Part shown: positions 41,277-54,640 of the stretch, piece after piece
Position numbering within the stretch: position 1 is the stretch's first letter
Layout of the letters: each line of letters starts with the position of its first letter
NCBI RefSeq assembly: GCF_005405265.1
Contig: NZ_BJDS01000012.1
Location: forward strand, 1 to 64,000
Reading direction: 5' to 3'
DNA: 64,000 nt
Source: Enterococcus songbeiensis
GTDB lineage: Bacteria; Bacillota; Bacilli; Lactobacillales; Enterococcaceae
Notes under the pieces: model-generated
What the model was told of the DNA's origin: nothing
The model's database searches: none
The model's input: only the letters and a program-made list of their open reading frames with translations
Made by a program: the position numbers and the translations under genes

Positions 41277-42533
41277 CTATCCTTCTTTCACATTAAAGTA
41301 CGTTTTGAAGCGCTTGATGTAATTATGGAACATGTATTTCATCAAGAACCAGCGTTTGAAAGACTGGTCCTTTTCATAAAAGACGGTCGTTCCCCATCTA
41401 CCATCTCGAATCAATTTTTCGGCAAAGGCTTTCCCCGCATTGTCCCGCGCATATTTTTTAAATGTTTTTTTCGGTACTCCTAGCCAAACTTTCGCTTTCG
41501 GAGAGTCAATAGTGCCATATTCTGTTTCTCGAAAAACAGAAGAATAAATTAGGTCTTCCGTAATGTATTTTGCCAGATTATATCCGCTCAATGTTACAAA
41601 AAAGCTACTTCTTCCTTGACGTAAATTAATTTCGAACAATTTGTATTCATCATCCCGGACATCATACTTCAAATCAAAGTTCGCAAATCCAACATAATGG
41701 ATTTTCGTCAAAAACTCCTTAATCGTTCGATAAATCTTTTCATTATAGTCTGGAACGATTACCACATAATTTCCTACGGATGCGGGAGTTGGATCTTCTA
41801 ATAATGGGTGTCCTAAAACCATCATACGAACGTTTTGATGTTGATCGACATACGCATTTAAAACCCGCATATTGCTATCATCCCCAGGAATAAAATCTTG
41901 AACGATCATCTCGCTGGTATAGCCGGCTTTATATAAACGATCTAAAATCATGTCAAACTCAGCTTGATTATCAATAATAAACGCTTTTTTGCGTCCTTCA
42001 AATTTAACAGACAACCATTCTACACTGTTCGCTGGTTTTAATGCGACTGGAAAATCAAACGGCAACGCTTGATTTAGTTTCCCCTCTACCACCATTTCTT
42101 TTGTTACAATCAAGGTCTTAGGATAAGGCAGTTGATATTCCTCACAGACTTCATAAAAACTTACTTTGTTGATCAGTCGCTTGAAAAGTGAGTAATCATT
42201 GGCAGCAAAAACAAAATAAGGCGCCAAGTCCTCCTTATGTTGCGACAGTAATTCCGCATAACCGTCTCCGCAAGCGATCAACAGATACTTCCTAGAAGGA
42301 TCGTTATAGGTATTCTTTGCCAGTTCTAACATTTTTTCAATAAACACTGGATCTTTATCAAAGCCATCCACCACATGGACATCGACGATTTGGCTATATC
42401 TTGTTGGTGCCAACTGATTTGATGCATAAGCGACAGAAGTCATGCCATATTCTTCATGAAAGGCACGAGCCATCCCATAGACATTCATATCGCTTCCTAA
42501 AAGAATCGGAATAAAGTTGTTTTGATCATTCAT
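41277..42533 (-). CDS. D-aspartate ligase (peptidoglycan cross-bridge), ATP-grasp
   Basis: A 418-aa ATP-grasp enzyme that adds D-Asp to the Lys side chain of UDP-MurNAc-pentapeptide. The N-terminus 'NNFIPILLGSDMNVYGMARAFHEEYG' closely resembles the described E. faecium ligase (AslFm); ATP-grasp landmarks are 'FPVALKPANS' and the metal-binding 'LFEINLRQGRSSFF'. The product is later amidated to D-iAsn. I place the start at ATG 42533; the ribosome site (AAGTGAG) is weak. The gene leads a two-gene operon with the racemase. Confidence 0.92.
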   Translation of the reverse strand: MNDQNNFIPILLGSDMNVYGMARAFHEEYGMTSVAYASNQLAPTRYSQIVDVHVVDGFDKDPVFIEKMLELAKNTYNDPSRKYLLIACGDGYAELLSQHKEDLAPYFVFAANDYSLFKRLINKVSFYEVCEEYQLPYPKTLIVTKEMVVEGKLNQALPFDFPVALKPANSVEWLSVKFEGRKKAFIIDNQAEFDMILDRLYKAGYTSEMIVQDFIPGDDSNMRVLNAYVDQHQNVRMMVLGHPLLEDPTPASVGNYVVIVPDYNEKIYRTIKEFLTKIHYVGFANFDLKYDVRDDEYKLFEINLRQGRSSFFVTLSGYNLAKYITEDLIYSSVFRETEYGTIDSPKAKVWLGVPKKTFKKYARDNAGKAFAEKLIRDGRWGTTVFYEKDQSFKRWFLMKYMFHNYIKRFKTYFNVKEG

Positions 42534-42603
42534 TTTACACACTCACTTCTACTAACTGATTCAATGATTTCTTGAAATATACAACAATCATAATACCATA
42601 AAG

Positions 42604-42642
42604 AAAAAAGCAATCAAAGTGCTGAACTTCGATTGCTTTTTT
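42604..42642 (-). terminator. Terminator of uvrBA
   Basis: Minus strand: 12-bp stem of AAAAAAGCAATC and its complement, extended by AAGT/ACTT past one mismatch, giving a strong T-tail. It lies 134 nt downstream of the uvrA stop; nothing else is seen in 42643-42775. Confidence 0.85.
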
Positions 42643-42775
42643 CAATTTTGAACGGATAGAACTTATAGGACAATAATTCAACCAAAAATCGTTGAGTTAT
42701 CCCCTTGTGTGCATTCTAACCGAGTTGATTTCCAGTGACAAGTTCTTGAAAAAACAGTTAAGAAAACTTTAAATT

Positions 42776-45595
42776 TTATTTCAAAACTTTTTTCAAATAC
42801 TGCCCGGTGTAACTTTCTTCCACGGCAGCGATCATTTCCGGTGTTCCTTTGGCAATAATCGTTCCACCGCCATCCCCGCCTTCTGGGCCAAGGTCAATCA
42901 CATGATCTGCGGATTTGATGACATCCAGATTATGTTCAATCACTAATACGGTGTTCCCAGCGTCTGCCAATCGTTCTAAAACATGAAGCAAACGCGCAAT
43001 ATCATCCGTATGAAGTCCCGTTGTCGGTTCGTCAAGAATATAAAAGCTCTTGCCGTTTGAACTTTTATGCAATTCGCTGGCAAGTTTCATTCGTTGTGCT
43101 TCTCCCCCGGATAAGGTCGTAGCAGGTTGTCCCAGTGTGACATACCCCAAACCAACATCCACAATTGTTTGCAGTTTTCGATGGATTTTAGGAATATGTT
43201 TAAAGAAATCAACGGCATCTTCCACTGTCATATCCAAAATTTCTGAGATATTTTTCCCTTTGTAATGCACTTCCAACGTTTCTGAATTATACCGTTTTCC
43301 ATGACAAACTTCACAAGGAACATAGACATCCGGCAAAAAGTGCATCTCGATTTTTATGATTCCGTCCCCTTTACAGGCTTCGCAGCGGCCACCCTTAACG
43401 TTAAAACTGAAACGTCCTTTTTTATACCCTCGCATCTTTGCTTCATTGGTTTTCGCAAAAAGATCACGAACATCGTCAAAAACACTGGTATAGGTAGCAG
43501 GATTGCTTCGTGGTGTCCGACCAATTGGGCTTTGATCAATATCGATGATTTTTTCAATCTTTTCGTAGCCAGTCATCGTTTTGAATTTTCCCGGCTTATG
43601 AGAGTTACGGTTGATTTTTTGCGCCAAAGCTTTTTTCAAAATCTCATTGACCAAGGTGGATTTTCCTGAACCGGAAACGCCGGTAACCGCAATAAATGAG
43701 CCTAACGGAAATTCTACCGAAATATTCTTCAAGTTGTTTTCACTAGCTCCGGTGATTTTAAGTTTTTCACCATTTCCTTTGCGGCGTTCTTTCGGTACAG
43801 GAATGACTTTTTTCCCGGATAAATATTGTCCTGTCAATGACTTCTTATTTTTCGCTACCTGCGCCGGTGTTCCCGCCGCGACGATTTCACCGCCGGCATG
43901 CCCGGCTCCTGGTCCCACATCAATCAAATAATCTGCTGCCCGCATTGTATCTTCATCATGCTCTACAACAATCAAGGTATTTCCCAGATCCCGCATTTTT
44001 CGTAAAGAATCCAATAAACGATCGTTGTCTCTTTGATGAAGACCGATAGACGGTTCATCCAAAATATACAATACACCCGACAGATTGGAACCGATTTGGG
44101 TCGCTAAACGAATCCGTTGTGCCTCTCCCCCAGATAAAGTACCGGCAGCTCGACTCAGGGTCAAATAATCTAACCCAACATTTCGTAAAAAGCTTAAACG
44201 GTCATTGATTTCTTTCAAAATAGGCTTGGCAATTACTTTTTCTGTTTCTGAAAGCGAAACCTTCTCAAAAAAGGCCAAACTATTATTGATGGCAAATTCG
44301 CTCACTTGACCGATATTTGTTTCATTGATTTGAACTGATAACGCCTGCGGATTCAACCGGTATCCACGACACGCTTGACAGGTTAATTCAGTCATATAAA
44401 GTCGCATTTGTTCCCGAGTGAAATCACTATTTGTTTCATGGTACCGGCGTTTAATATTCGTCAATACTCCTTCAAAGGCAACTTCAACATCCCGTACACC
44501 GCCAAAATCATTTTCATAATGAAAGTGGAAAGTTTCTCCATTTGATCCCTTTAAGACGATTTCTTGATGTTCTTCTGGCAATTCCTCAAAAGGTGTATCC
44601 ATATCAATACCAAAACTGTCACAAGCTTGCTCCAACATTTGAGGGTAATATTGCGAACTGATTGGATTCCAAGGAATGATTGCTCCTTCATGCAATGTCT
44701 TGGTTGTATCTGGAACGACTAAATCCACGTCCACTTCCAGTTTAATACCTAAACCATCACATTCTGGGCAAGCTCCAAATGGTGCGTTAAACGAAAAGAG
44801 TCGCGGTTCAAGCTCCCCAACTGTAAACCCACAATAGGGACAAGAATAGTGTTCACTAAACAGCATTTCTTTTTGACCGATTACATCAACGACCGCATAG
44901 CCCTCTGCTAAATGCAGTGCCGCTTCAAAGGAATCAAACAGTCGAGAGCGAATGCCTTCCTTCACAACAATCCGATCAATGACAATACTGATTTCATGTT
45001 TTTTATTTTTTTCTAATTCAGGGACTTCTGAAATATCATAAATTTCGCCATCTACTCGAACCCGAACATAGCCTTCTCGCTGAATTCGTTCAAAAACTTT
45101 TTTATGCTGTCCCTTTTTTTGATAGACGATTGGAGCCAAAATTTGGATCTTCGTTCGTTCAGGTAGCTCTAATACTTCATCCACCATTTGTTCCGCAGAC
45201 TGACTGGTGATCTCAATATGATCATTGGGACAAATCGGATGTCCAACCCGAGCAAATAACAGCCGCAAATAATCATTAATTTCTGTCACCGTTCCGACTG
45301 TTGAACGAGGGTTTTTACTGGTAGTCTTCTGATCGATAGAAATTGCCGGACTTAGACCATCAATACTGTCCACATCTGGTTTATCCATTTGCCCCAAAAA
45401 CTGCCGAGCATATGCCGAAAGACTTTCCACATAGCGACGTTGTCCTTCTGCATAAAGTGTATCAAATGCCAATGAGCTCTTCCCAGAACCGGATAAACCA
45501 GTGACCACCACCAGCTTATCCCGGGGAATCGTTACATCAACATTTTTTAAATTATGTGCACGCGCACCGTGAATCACGATCTTATCATTTGCCAT
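42776..45595 (-). CDS. uvrA: Excinuclease ABC subunit A
   Basis: Full-length UvrA (939 aa), the damage sensor of nucleotide excision repair. Two ABC ATPase modules with Walker A 'GLSGSGKSS' and 'GVSGSGKST', two signature motifs ('LSGGEAQR') and zinc-binding modules ('[14 protein letters not shown]...CPECDG' and 'CEACKGDG...CEVCHG'). It follows uvrB by 10 nt, so both are one SOS-regulated operon. Confidence 0.98.
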   Translation of the reverse strand: MANDKIVIHGARAHNLKNVDVTIPRDKLVVVTGLSGSGKSSLAFDTLYAEGQRRYVESLSAYARQFLGQMDKPDVDSIDGLSPAISIDQKTTSKNPRSTVGTVTEINDYLRLLFARVGHPICPNDHIEITSQSAEQMVDEVLELPERTKIQILAPIVYQKKGQHKKVFERIQREGYVRVRVDGEIYDISEVPELEKNKKHEISIVIDRIVVKEGIRSRLFDSFEAALHLAEGYAVVDVIGQKEMLFSEHYSCPYCGFTVGELEPRLFSFNAPFGACPECDGLGIKLEVDVDLVVPDTTKTLHEGAIIPWNPISSQYYPQMLEQACDSFGIDMDTPFEELPEEHQEIVLKGSNGETFHFHYENDFGGVRDVEVAFEGVLTNIKRRYHETNSDFTREQMRLYMTELTCQACRGYRLNPQALSVQINETNIGQVSEFAINNSLAFFEKVSLSETEKVIAKPILKEINDRLSFLRNVGLDYLTLSRAAGTLSGGEAQRIRLATQIGSNLSGVLYILDEPSIGLHQRDNDRLLDSLRKMRDLGNTLIVVEHDEDTMRAADYLIDVGPGAGHAGGEIVAAGTPAQVAKNKKSLTGQYLSGKKVIPVPKERRKGNGEKLKITGASENNLKNISVEFPLGSFIAVTGVSGSGKSTLVNEILKKALAQKINRNSHKPGKFKTMTGYEKIEKIIDIDQSPIGRTPRSNPATYTSVFDDVRDLFAKTNEAKMRGYKKGRFSFNVKGGRCEACKGDGIIKIEMHFLPDVYVPCEVCHGKRYNSETLEVHYKGKNISEILDMTVEDAVDFFKHIPKIHRKLQTIVDVGLGYVTLGQPATTLSGGEAQRMKLASELHKSSNGKSFYILDEPTTGLHTDDIARLLHVLERLADAGNTVLVIEHNLDVIKSADHVIDLGPEGGDGGGTIIAKGTPEMIAAVEESYTGQYLKKVLK

Positions 45596-45605
45596 TGTTT
45601 TCCTC

Positions 45606-47597
45606 CTACTCAGACGCCTTTAATTCTAAAATGGTATCCCGTAATGTTGCAGCCGTCTCAAAATCTAACGCTTTGGCTGCGTCCTTCATTTCTTTTTCTA
45701 ACTTACTCAATAAAATGGCTTTTTCTTCTCTTGATAAATCTTCAAAAGAAGTCGTTTCATAAGCTTCATCTTCTTCAGCCACTTTGGTGATTGAAATCAG
45801 ATCGCGAATTTCTTTAATAATCGTCTTAGGGACGATGCCGTGTTCTTCATTATACTTTTGTTGAATCGAACGACGGCGTGCTGTTTCATCAATTGCTCGC
45901 TGCATCGAATCCGTCATTTTATCCGCGTACATAATAACTTTCCCATCGGAATTTCGGGCTGCCCGTCCAATCGTTTGGACTAAAGAACGCTCACTACGCA
46001 AGAAGCCTTCTTTATCGGCATCTAAAATCGCAACCAAAGAAACTTCTGGTACGTCCAGACCTTCCCGCAATAGGTTGATTCCGATAAGAACGTCAAATTC
46101 CCCTAATCGCAAATCGCGAATGATTTCCGTTCGTTCCAACGTTTTGATATCACTGTGAAGATATTTAACCTTGATTCCTAATTCTTTTAAGTAATCTGTC
46201 AAGTCCTCTGACATTTTTTTCGTCAAAGTCGTCACAAAGACGCGCTGGTTCTTTTCAGACCGAGCATTGATTTCTCCAACCAAATCATCAATCTGTCCCA
46301 TAATCGGACGGACTTCGATAACTGGATCAAGCAAACCAGTCGGACGAATAATTTGTTGAATGACGGTATCTGTTTGTTCTGCTTCATAAGGACCCGGTGT
46401 TGCCGAAACATACACAATCTGATTGACATGTTCTTCAAATTCCTCCAAACGCAAAGGACGATTATCCAATGCAGAAGGCAAACGAAAACCATAATCCACC
46501 AACATTTGTTTTCTCGCCCGGTCACCATTATACATGCCGCGCACCTGCGGCATCGTTACGTGAGATTCATCTACAACTAATAAAAAATCATCTGGGAAGA
46601 AATCGATTAATGTATATGGAGGTTCTCCTTCTTTTCTGCCATCCATATGTCGGGAATAATTTTCAATTCCAGAGGTATACCCCATTTCTCGCAGCATCTC
46701 TAAATCATAATTTGTCCGCTGCTCCAAGCGTTGTGCTTCCAATAATTTATTTTCACTTCGTAGGACCTCCAAGCGATCCTTTAATTCGGCTTGAATAGAC
46801 GCAATCCCGTGTTCTAAATAATCTTCATTGGTAACAAAGTGAGTTGCCGGAAAAATCGAAACATGTTCTGTTTCTGATAAAATTTCACCGGTCAATGCAT
46901 CCACTTCACGGATTCGATCGATTTCATCACCAAAAAATTCGATTCGTAATGCCCGTTCATCACGAGATGCGGGGAAAATCTCCACCACGTCTCCACGGAC
47001 ACGAAAACGCCCCCGCTGAAAATCAATGTCATTCCGTTCGAATTGGATATCGATCAAATTACGTAACAGCCGATCACGAGAAATCTCCATACCGACCCGT
47101 AAAGAAACTACTTGCTTCTGGTATTCGACTGGTGAACCCAAACCAAAAATACAGGACACAGATGCCACAACGATTACATCATTGCGTTCTAACAAAGCAC
47201 TGGTCGCCGAGTGACGCAATTTGTCAATTTCATCATTGACACTAGAATCTTTTTCAATATAAGTATCACTGGATGGAACATAAGCTTCCGGTTGATAGTA
47301 ATCATAATAACTAACAAAATATTCCACCGCGTTGTTTGGGAAAAATTCTTTGAACTCACCATACAACTGCCCAGCCAATGTTTTATTGTGGGCAATGATC
47401 AACGTCGGCTTGTTCACTTCTTTGATCAAATTCGAAATGGTATAAGTTTTTCCGGTTCCGGTCGCTCCTAATAAAATCTGGGCTTTCTTCCCTTCAACCA
47501 CACCTTCAACCAATTCTCTAATGGCTTCCGGCTGATCCCCGGCAGGCTGATATTTTGAGACTAATTCAAATTTATGGGAGGTTTCTCTCTCAATCAT
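45606..47597 (-). CDS. uvrB: Excinuclease ABC subunit B
   Basis: Full-length UvrB (663 aa), the damage-verifying helicase-like subunit. Walker A '[10 protein letters not shown]', the beta-hairpin region ('[21 protein letters not shown]'), 'DESHV' and the C-terminal UVR coiled coil ('[21 protein letters not shown]') that binds UvrC are all present. A LexA box overlaps its promoter. AGGAGG lies ahead of ATG. Confidence 0.98.
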   Translation of the reverse strand: MIERETSHKFELVSKYQPAGDQPEAIRELVEGVVEGKKAQILLGATGTGKTYTISNLIKEVNKPTLIIAHNKTLAGQLYGEFKEFFPNNAVEYFVSYYDYYQPEAYVPSSDTYIEKDSSVNDEIDKLRHSATSALLERNDVIVVASVSCIFGLGSPVEYQKQVVSLRVGMEISRDRLLRNLIDIQFERNDIDFQRGRFRVRGDVVEIFPASRDERALRIEFFGDEIDRIREVDALTGEILSETEHVSIFPATHFVTNEDYLEHGIASIQAELKDRLEVLRSENKLLEAQRLEQRTNYDLEMLREMGYTSGIENYSRHMDGRKEGEPPYTLIDFFPDDFLLVVDESHVTMPQVRGMYNGDRARKQMLVDYGFRLPSALDNRPLRLEEFEEHVNQIVYVSATPGPYEAEQTDTVIQQIIRPTGLLDPVIEVRPIMGQIDDLVGEINARSEKNQRVFVTTLTKKMSEDLTDYLKELGIKVKYLHSDIKTLERTEIIRDLRLGEFDVLIGINLLREGLDVPEVSLVAILDADKEGFLRSERSLVQTIGRAARNSDGKVIMYADKMTDSMQRAIDETARRRSIQQKYNEEHGIVPKTIIKEIRDLISITKVAEEDEAYETTSFEDLSREEKAILLSKLEKEMKDAAKALDFETAATLRDTILELKASE

Positions 47598-47663
47598 CTA
47601 ACATCCTCCTTTATTCCTTCATATTAAAAGCAAAGAAAATAAACACATTTCTCACTGCGCTAT

Positions 47664-47692
47664 ATTATATCATAGCGAACATACTTTCGCTA
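47664..47692 (-). promoter_or_regulatory. uvrBA promoter
   Basis: Minus strand: -10 TATAAT (47669-47664), 17-nt spacer, weak -35 TAGCGA (47692-47687). The LexA box covers the spacer and part of the -35. Confidence 0.65.
47676..47689. promoter_or_regulatory. LexA (DinR-type) SOS box
   Basis: CGAACATACTTTCG matches the Gram-positive SOS consensus CGAACATATGTTCG at 12 of 14 positions. Its location over the uvrB -35/spacer is a classical repression site, and uvrBA is a known LexA target in B. subtilis. Confidence 0.8.
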
Positions 47693-47786
47693 GTTTTCTG
47701 ACTGAATCTCGCTTTTCCAAATGTAAGATTTCTTCACATTCGTTGTTAGCATTCTTGGTATTTTTTTATTTATTCCTTACTTTCTC

Positions 47787-47815
47787 TTGTTTAAGAGCGC
47801 TTTAACCCGTATAAT
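47787..47815 (+). promoter_or_regulatory. glnPQ promoter
   Basis: -35 TTGTTT (47787-47792), 17-nt spacer, perfect -10 TATAAT (47810-47815). The spacer holds an imperfect palindrome, TTAAGAGCGCTTTAA, which may be an operator for an unidentified regulator. Confidence 0.6.
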
Positions 47816-47848
47816 ATCCTCATATTCAAAAAAATAGGAGGATACGAA

Positions 47849-50002
47849 ATGAAGAAACGAACACTTCTGCTCTTGTTGGCAGCATTAATGGTAGGTCTCT
47901 TTACACTAGGCGGAAAAGAATCGGTCGAAGCTGCCGAGAAAACCTATAAAATCGGAACCGATCTCACATTTGCGCCCTTCGAGTTCCAAAATGAAAACAA
48001 TGAATATGTCGGTATTGATATCGACTTATTAAATGAAATTGCAAAAGATCAAAATTTTTCAGTCGATTTGCGACCGTTGGGCTTTGACAGCTCTATCCAA
48101 GGCGTCCAATCCAACCAACTAGACGGGATGATTGCCGGGATGAGTATTACTGACGAACGGAAAGAGTCCTTTGACTTTTCCGAACCTTACTTTGATAGTG
48201 GCATCCAAATGGCCGTTCGTGCAGACGAAGAATCTATCACCGATTATGATGGACTAAAAGGAAAAACTGTCGGTGCAAAAGTCGGCACAGAAAGCGCCAC
48301 TTTTTTAGAAGAGAATAAAGAGACCTATGGATTCAAAGTAAAAGTTTATGATGCAGCAGACGGGCTCTATGGCGCATTACGCAACAATACCGTACAGGCA
48401 ATTTTTGATGACTACCCTGTGTTAGGTTATGCTATTTCAAATGGCGAAGAATTCAAACTCATCGGCGAACCGGAACAAGGAAATTCTTATGGTTTTGCAG
48501 TAAAAAAAGGTGAAAACAGTGAGCTCTTAGAAAAATTCAACAACGGCTTAAAAAAACTTAAAGAAAACGGCCGCTATGACGAAATTGTTGCAACCTATAT
48601 CGCAACAGAAAGCGGAGACGATTCCGCTACAATGAAAAAAGTTGAACCAAAAAAAGAAGAATACATTATCGCAAGTGATTCCGCTTTTGCCCCTTTCGAA
48701 TTTAAAAATGAAGAAAATGAATATGTCGGTATCGATGTCGACTTAATGAAACGAGCGGCTGAATTACAAGGCTTCAACATTAAATTTAATTTTATCGGCT
48801 TTTCCGGTGCATTACAGGCGCTTGAAGGCAATCAAGCAGACGGCATGATTGCCGGGATGAGCATTACTGATGAACGGAAGGAGTCCTTTGATTTTTCTAC
48901 CCCCTATTTCGAAAGCGGAATTCAAGTCGCTGTAAAAGAGGGCAATAAATCAATCAAATCTTATGATGATTTAAAAGACAAAAAAGTTGGCGCAAAAATC
49001 GGTACGGAAAGCGCAGATTTTCTTGAAGCAAACAAAGATAACTACGGCTACGCAATAAAACTGTACGATGCGGCGGATCAGCTTTACGAATCCGTGAAAG
49101 GCGGACAAATTGATGCTATGATGGACGATTATCCAGTTATCGGCTACGCCATCAGCAATGGGCAAAAATTAGCAACTCCTATCAAACGCGAATCTGGTGG
49201 TGAATATGGTTTCGCAGTAAAAAAAGGGCAAAATCCTGAATTACTTGAAATGTTTAATGAAGGAATTGCCGAAATGAAACGAACCGGCGAATACGAAGAT
49301 ATCCTCGCAAAATATATTTCAGATGGCGCCGCTCCTGTAAAAAAAGCCAATGAAAAAACGATTTTCGGATTATTAGAAAATAACTGGAAAGTCTTACTGG
49401 AAGGGCTCGGAAAAACGATTGCATTGGCCTTGATTTCCTTTGCTCTAGCTCTAGTGATTGGGATTATTTTCGGACTGTTCAGCGTTGCACCAATCAGAGC
49501 TTTGCGGACTTTTGCTTCCATATACGTCGATATCATTCGCGGTATCCCAATGATGGTTCTGGCGTTCTTCATCTTTTTCGGGCTGTCGGATGCAATCGGC
49601 ATTACGATTCCTGATTTTGCAGCAGGCGTCATCACCCTAACCTTGAATGCAAGCGCCTATATCGCTGAAATTGTTCGTGGCGGTATCAACGCTGTCCCCG
49701 TTGGACAGATGGAAGCCTCCCGCAGTCTCGGCATGCCTTACACTCGCACCATGCAAAAGATCATTTTACCGCAAGCAATCAAAATTATGATTCCTTCCTT
49801 CGTCAATCAGTTCGTTATTTCGTTGAAGGACACGACCATTATCTCCGTCATCGGCGTGGTAGAACTATTGCAAACAGGAAAAATCATCGTTGCACGAACT
49901 TCACAAAGTACCAATGTTTATCTGATTATCGCGGTCATGTACTTGATCGTCATCACGTCACTGACAAAATTGGCAAAAGTTTTAGAAAAGAAGGTGAAAT
50001 AA
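47849..50002 (+). CDS. glnP: Amino-acid ABC transporter: two substrate-binding domains fused to the permease
   Basis: A 717-aa protein: signal peptide/anchor (1-28), SBP_bac_3 domain 1 (about 30-255), SBP_bac_3 domain 2 (about 270-495) and a five-helix HisM-type permease domain (about 505-717; EAA loop '[22 protein letters not shown]'). The layout is that of Lactococcus GlnP, which imports glutamine, glutamate and asparagine. The two binding domains share [20 protein letters not shown] exactly, evidence of an internal duplication. GGAGG lies 7 nt before ATG; glnQ follows after 1 nt. Confidence 0.94.
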   Translation: MKKRTLLLLLAALMVGLFTLGGKESVEAAEKTYKIGTDLTFAPFEFQNENNEYVGIDIDLLNEIAKDQNFSVDLRPLGFDSSIQGVQSNQLDGMIAGMSITDERKESFDFSEPYFDSGIQMAVRADEESITDYDGLKGKTVGAKVGTESATFLEENKETYGFKVKVYDAADGLYGALRNNTVQAIFDDYPVLGYAISNGEEFKLIGEPEQGNSYGFAVKKGENSELLEKFNNGLKKLKENGRYDEIVATYIATESGDDSATMKKVEPKKEEYIIASDSAFAPFEFKNEENEYVGIDVDLMKRAAELQGFNIKFNFIGFSGALQALEGNQADGMIAGMSITDERKESFDFSTPYFESGIQVAVKEGNKSIKSYDDLKDKKVGAKIGTESADFLEANKDNYGYAIKLYDAADQLYESVKGGQIDAMMDDYPVIGYAISNGQKLATPIKRESGGEYGFAVKKGQNPELLEMFNEGIAEMKRTGEYEDILAKYISDGAAPVKKANEKTIFGLLENNWKVLLEGLGKTIALALISFALALVIGIIFGLFSVAPIRALRTFASIYVDIIRGIPMMVLAFFIFFGLSDAIGITIPDFAAGVITLTLNASAYIAEIVRGGINAVPVGQMEASRSLGMPYTRTMQKIILPQAIKIMIPSFVNQFVISLKDTTIISVIGVVELLQTGKIIVARTSQSTNVYLIIAVMYLIVITSLTKLAKVLEKKVK

Positions 50003-50003
50003 G

Positions 50004-50741
50004 ATGGCAGAAAAAATCTTAGTGGAACATCTTGTTAAAAAATATGGTGACAATACCGTGTTAAATGATATCAGTATCTCAATTAAAGAAGGTGATGTTG
50101 TCTGTGTCATCGGTCCGTCTGGTTCCGGAAAAAGCACCTTTTTACGTTGTTTGAACCGTTTAGAGGAACCAACCAGTGGAGATATCGTCATTGATGGTGC
50201 TCATTTAATGGATAAGAATACCAATATCAATCTTATTCGGCAACATATCGGTATGGTTTTTCAACATTTTAACCTTTTCCCCCATTTGACCGTTTTAGAA
50301 AATATTGTTTTAGCACCAATGGATCTTAAGAAAAACAATCGTAGCGAAGCGGAGAAAAAAGCGCTGGAATTATTGGATACCGTTGGACTAGCAGATAAAA
50401 AGGATATGTATCCTGATAAATTATCTGGCGGTCAAAAACAGCGAGTCGCTATCGCTCGTGCTTTGGCAATGAACCCTGATGTTATGTTATTTGATGAACC
50501 TACCTCTGCTCTGGATCCAGAAATGGTCGGCGATGTGTTGAACGTAATGAAAAAATTAGCAAAACAAGGCATGACAATGGTTATCGTCACCCATGAAATG
50601 GGCTTCGCCAAAGAAGTAGCTAATCGTGTTCTCTTTTGTGACGAAGGAAAATTCTTGGAAGATGGAACACCAGACCAACTGTTCAATGCTCCTAAGAACG
50701 AACGAACCAAAGATTTTCTGGACAAAGTTCTAAATATTTAA
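50004..50741 (+). CDS. glnQ: Amino-acid ABC transporter ATP-binding protein
   Basis: A 245-aa ABC ATPase of the polar amino-acid family that powers GlnP. Walker A 'GPSGSGKST', Q-loop '[11 protein letters not shown]', signature '[15 protein letters not shown]', Walker B '[14 protein letters not shown]' and H-loop 'VTHEMGF' are complete. It starts 1 nt after glnP and is followed by a terminator. Confidence 0.97.
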   Translation: MAEKILVEHLVKKYGDNTVLNDISISIKEGDVVCVIGPSGSGKSTFLRCLNRLEEPTSGDIVIDGAHLMDKNTNINLIRQHIGMVFQHFNLFPHLTVLENIVLAPMDLKKNNRSEAEKKALELLDTVGLADKKDMYPDKLSGGQKQRVAIARALAMNPDVMLFDEPTSALDPEMVGDVLNVMKKLAKQGMTMVIVTHEMGFAKEVANRVLFCDEGKFLEDGTPDQLFNAPKNERTKDFLDKVLNI

Positions 50742-50748
50742 TCTTTCT

Positions 50749-50788
50749 TGTGAAAGTCGGTTAATCCCTGACTTTCACAGTTTTTTTT
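50749..50788 (+). terminator. Terminator of glnPQ
   Basis: 10-bp stem TGTGAAAGTC (50749-50758) with its complement (50770-50779), then an eight-T run. Confidence 0.9.
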
Positions 50789-50791
50789 GCA

Positions 50792-50842
50792 AAAAAATAA
50801 GTAGAAACAACGCCAAACAGTCGTCATTTCTACTTATTTTTT
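50792..50842. terminator. Terminator after dnaJ, bidirectional
   Basis: Perfect 16-bp A/T-rich stem (AAAAAATAAGTAGAAA, 50792-50807 with 50827-50842) and a 19-nt loop, 24 nt past the dnaJ stop. Confidence 0.8.
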
Positions 50843-50866
50843 ATGAACAGGAAGTCGATTGATTAC

Positions 50867-52042
50867 CTACTTCTTTTTTCCGCTGAAGGCGTCTTTCATT
50901 TTATCAAAAAAACCTTCTGCCTGCTGTTCACTAATTTTTGTACCACTAGCTTCCGCAAAGCTACGCAATGCGTCTTTTTGCGCATCATTCAGATTTTTTG
51001 GTGTAATGATTTTAACGCGGACTTGTTGATCGCCATTGCCACCACCACGTAAACGAGGTGCACCTTTTCCACGAAGACGGAAATTAGTTCCCGTTTGTGT
51101 ACCAGCTGGAATTTTCAGCTTCACATCTCCATGAACAGTCGGCACATTGATTTCATCGCCAAGTGCTGCTTGGACAAAGTTTAATGGCAATTCATAGTAA
51201 ATCTCCGCACCATCCCGATCGAAGATATCACTTTCTTCAACTCGGAAAACAACATAAAGATCCCCATAAGGTCCACCGTTTTGTCCGGCTTCCCCTTGAT
51301 TTGCCAAACGCATTTGTTGCCCATCTTCTACCCCTGCAGGTACATTGACTTTCACTTCATGGGCTTTCTTTTCGTGTCCAGCACCGTGACAAGTTGGACA
51401 TGGTTCTTTGATTTCTTTCCCAGTACCATGACAGACATCACAGGTTTGACGACTCATTACACGACCAAGAGGCGTTTGTCGTTCCACATTGATTGAACCA
51501 GAACCATGACACTTATGACAGGTTTCTGGCTGGGTACCGGGTTTCGCTCCGTTACCGCCACATGTATGACAGGTTTCTTCCCGATTGTACTTGATCGGTT
51601 TCTCCACACCAAAAATTGCTTCTTCAAACTTCAAGTTGATCGAATACTGCAAATCGGCTCCTTGTCGGGGCGCATTGGGATCAGCCGAACGACCACCGCC
51701 ACCGCCGCCAAAAAACGATTCAAAGATATCTTCAAATCCACCAAAACCGCCACCGGAAAAGCCACCATAATTACCGCCGCCAAATCCACCGTAGCCGCCA
51801 CCGCCACCATAATTAGGATCTGTACCAGCGTGTCCATATTGATCATACGCTGCTCTTTTTTGCGGATCGCTCAGAATTTCATAGGCTTCGGAAATTTCTT
51901 TGAATTTATCTTCTGCATCAGCCTCTTTGTTAATATCCGGATGATACTTTTTGGAAAGCTTGCGGTATGCCTTTTTAATTTCATCATCCGAAGCCCCTTT
52001 TTGCAATCCCAGGACTTCGTAATAATCTCGTTTTGTTGCCAT
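50867..52042 (-). CDS. dnaJ: Chaperone protein DnaJ
   Basis: A 391-aa type I Hsp40 co-chaperone. J domain with HPD ('[11 protein letters not shown]'), a Gly-rich linker (about 75-120), four CXXCXGXG zinc repeats ('CHTCGGNG', 'CHKCHGSG', 'CDVCHGTG', 'CPTCHGAG') and the C-terminal substrate-binding domains. It stimulates DnaK ATPase. Last gene of hrcA-grpE-dnaK-dnaJ, but a 15-bp hairpin in the 130-bp gap after dnaK may lower or uncouple its expression. Confidence 0.97.
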   Translation of the reverse strand: MATKRDYYEVLGLQKGASDDEIKKAYRKLSKKYHPDINKEADAEDKFKEISEAYEILSDPQKRAAYDQYGHAGTDPNYGGGGGYGGFGGGNYGGFSGGGFGGFEDIFESFFGGGGGGRSADPNAPRQGADLQYSINLKFEEAIFGVEKPIKYNREETCHTCGGNGAKPGTQPETCHKCHGSGSINVERQTPLGRVMSRQTCDVCHGTGKEIKEPCPTCHGAGHEKKAHEVKVNVPAGVEDGQQMRLANQGEAGQNGGPYGDLYVVFRVEESDIFDRDGAEIYYELPLNFVQAALGDEINVPTVHGDVKLKIPAGTQTGTNFRLRGKGAPRLRGGGNGDQQVRVKIITPKNLNDAQKDALRSFAEASGTKISEQQAEGFFDKMKDAFSGKKK

Positions 52043-52127
52043 AGGCTTCCCTCCACATTTCTTGTTTTAACCACTTGTGTATTTTATCATATTTCTGTCA
52101 TAAGCCAAATCATTCTTAACAAATCAT

Positions 52128-52162
52128 AAGAAAAAGCCAAAGGATGACTTTGGCTTTTTCTT
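52128..52162 (-). terminator. Hairpin between dnaK and dnaJ
   Basis: A perfect 15-bp stem (AAGAAAAAGCCAAAG and its complement) with a 5-nt loop, 10 nt after the dnaK stop. The U-rich part is within the stem and the tail is ATGATTT, so partial read-through into dnaJ is likely. Confidence 0.6.
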
Positions 52163-52172
52163 AGCGAGTTAC

Positions 52173-54017
<1,845 letters not shown>

Positions 54018-54047
54018 TTAAAATAGTATACTACTAATATTTTTTTA

Positions 54048-54593
54048 TTATTGGGCTACGATAACCATGCTTGGTCGCAAGACGCGGTCATGCAGCTTAT
54101 ATCCTTTTTGTAAAACTTCAACGATTGTATCTGTTGCTACATCGTCACCGGCTGGAATCGTTTGAACGGCCTGATGAACATTAGGATCAAACATTTCACC
54201 AGCTGCGGGAATTTCTTCAATCCCTTCTTCTTTCAAAGCAAAACGAATTCCTTCTAGAACCATGTCGACACCTTTTTTCAAATTTGCACCTTGGTCATCG
54301 GATACTTCCGCCGCCATTGCACGTTCCAAATTATCGATTGCCGGCAAAAGTTTCTTCGCCAAATCTTGCGAACGATATTTTTGTAATTGTTCCCGTTCAT
54401 TGCGATTTCGAGTGGTAATATTTGCGATTTCCGCCCGCGCTCTCAAAAACTGATCTTCTAATTCATTGTTTTTTGCTTGCAACACTTCAAGTTCTGTCGG
54501 AGCTTCTGATTCAGTATCATCAGCTTCAATTTCTTCAGTGATCGCTGCTTCAATTTCTGTTTCTAGTTCTTTTTCCAATTCTTTTTCAGACAC
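54048..54593 (-). CDS. grpE: Nucleotide exchange factor GrpE
   Basis: A 181-aa protein that releases ADP from DnaK. An acidic disordered N-terminus (1-35) precedes a long coiled coil (about 38-90) and the C-terminal beta domain ending '[18 protein letters not shown]', the family signature. It lies between hrcA and dnaK, as expected. Confidence 0.97.
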   Translation of the reverse strand: MSEKELEKELETEIEAAITEEIEADDTESEAPTELEVLQAKNNELEDQFLRARAEIANITTRNRNEREQLQKYRSQDLAKKLLPAIDNLERAMAAEVSDDQGANLKKGVDMVLEGIRFALKEEGIEEIPAAGEMFDPNVHQAVQTIPAGDDVATDTIVEVLQKGYKLHDRVLRPSMVIVAQ

Positions 54594-54640
54594 TTGACTA
54601 ACTTCCTTTCTCTATTAGATTGTTTCGCTTTTTACTTTTA

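Noticed and set aside
47793-47809. Possible CcpA cre site (TTAAGAGCGCTTTAA) in the glnPQ promoter
   Set aside because: The conserved TG/CA flanks of a cre are missing; it is noted only as a palindrome.
51650-51830. Repeated GGNGGN-type units that look like a tandem repeat or CRISPR-like array
   Set aside because: They encode the Gly-rich linker of DnaJ in frame; there are no uniform repeats or spacers.
51506-52129. 207-codon plus-strand frame opposite dnaJ
   Set aside because: Antisense to the DnaJ zinc and Gly-rich regions, without start signals.
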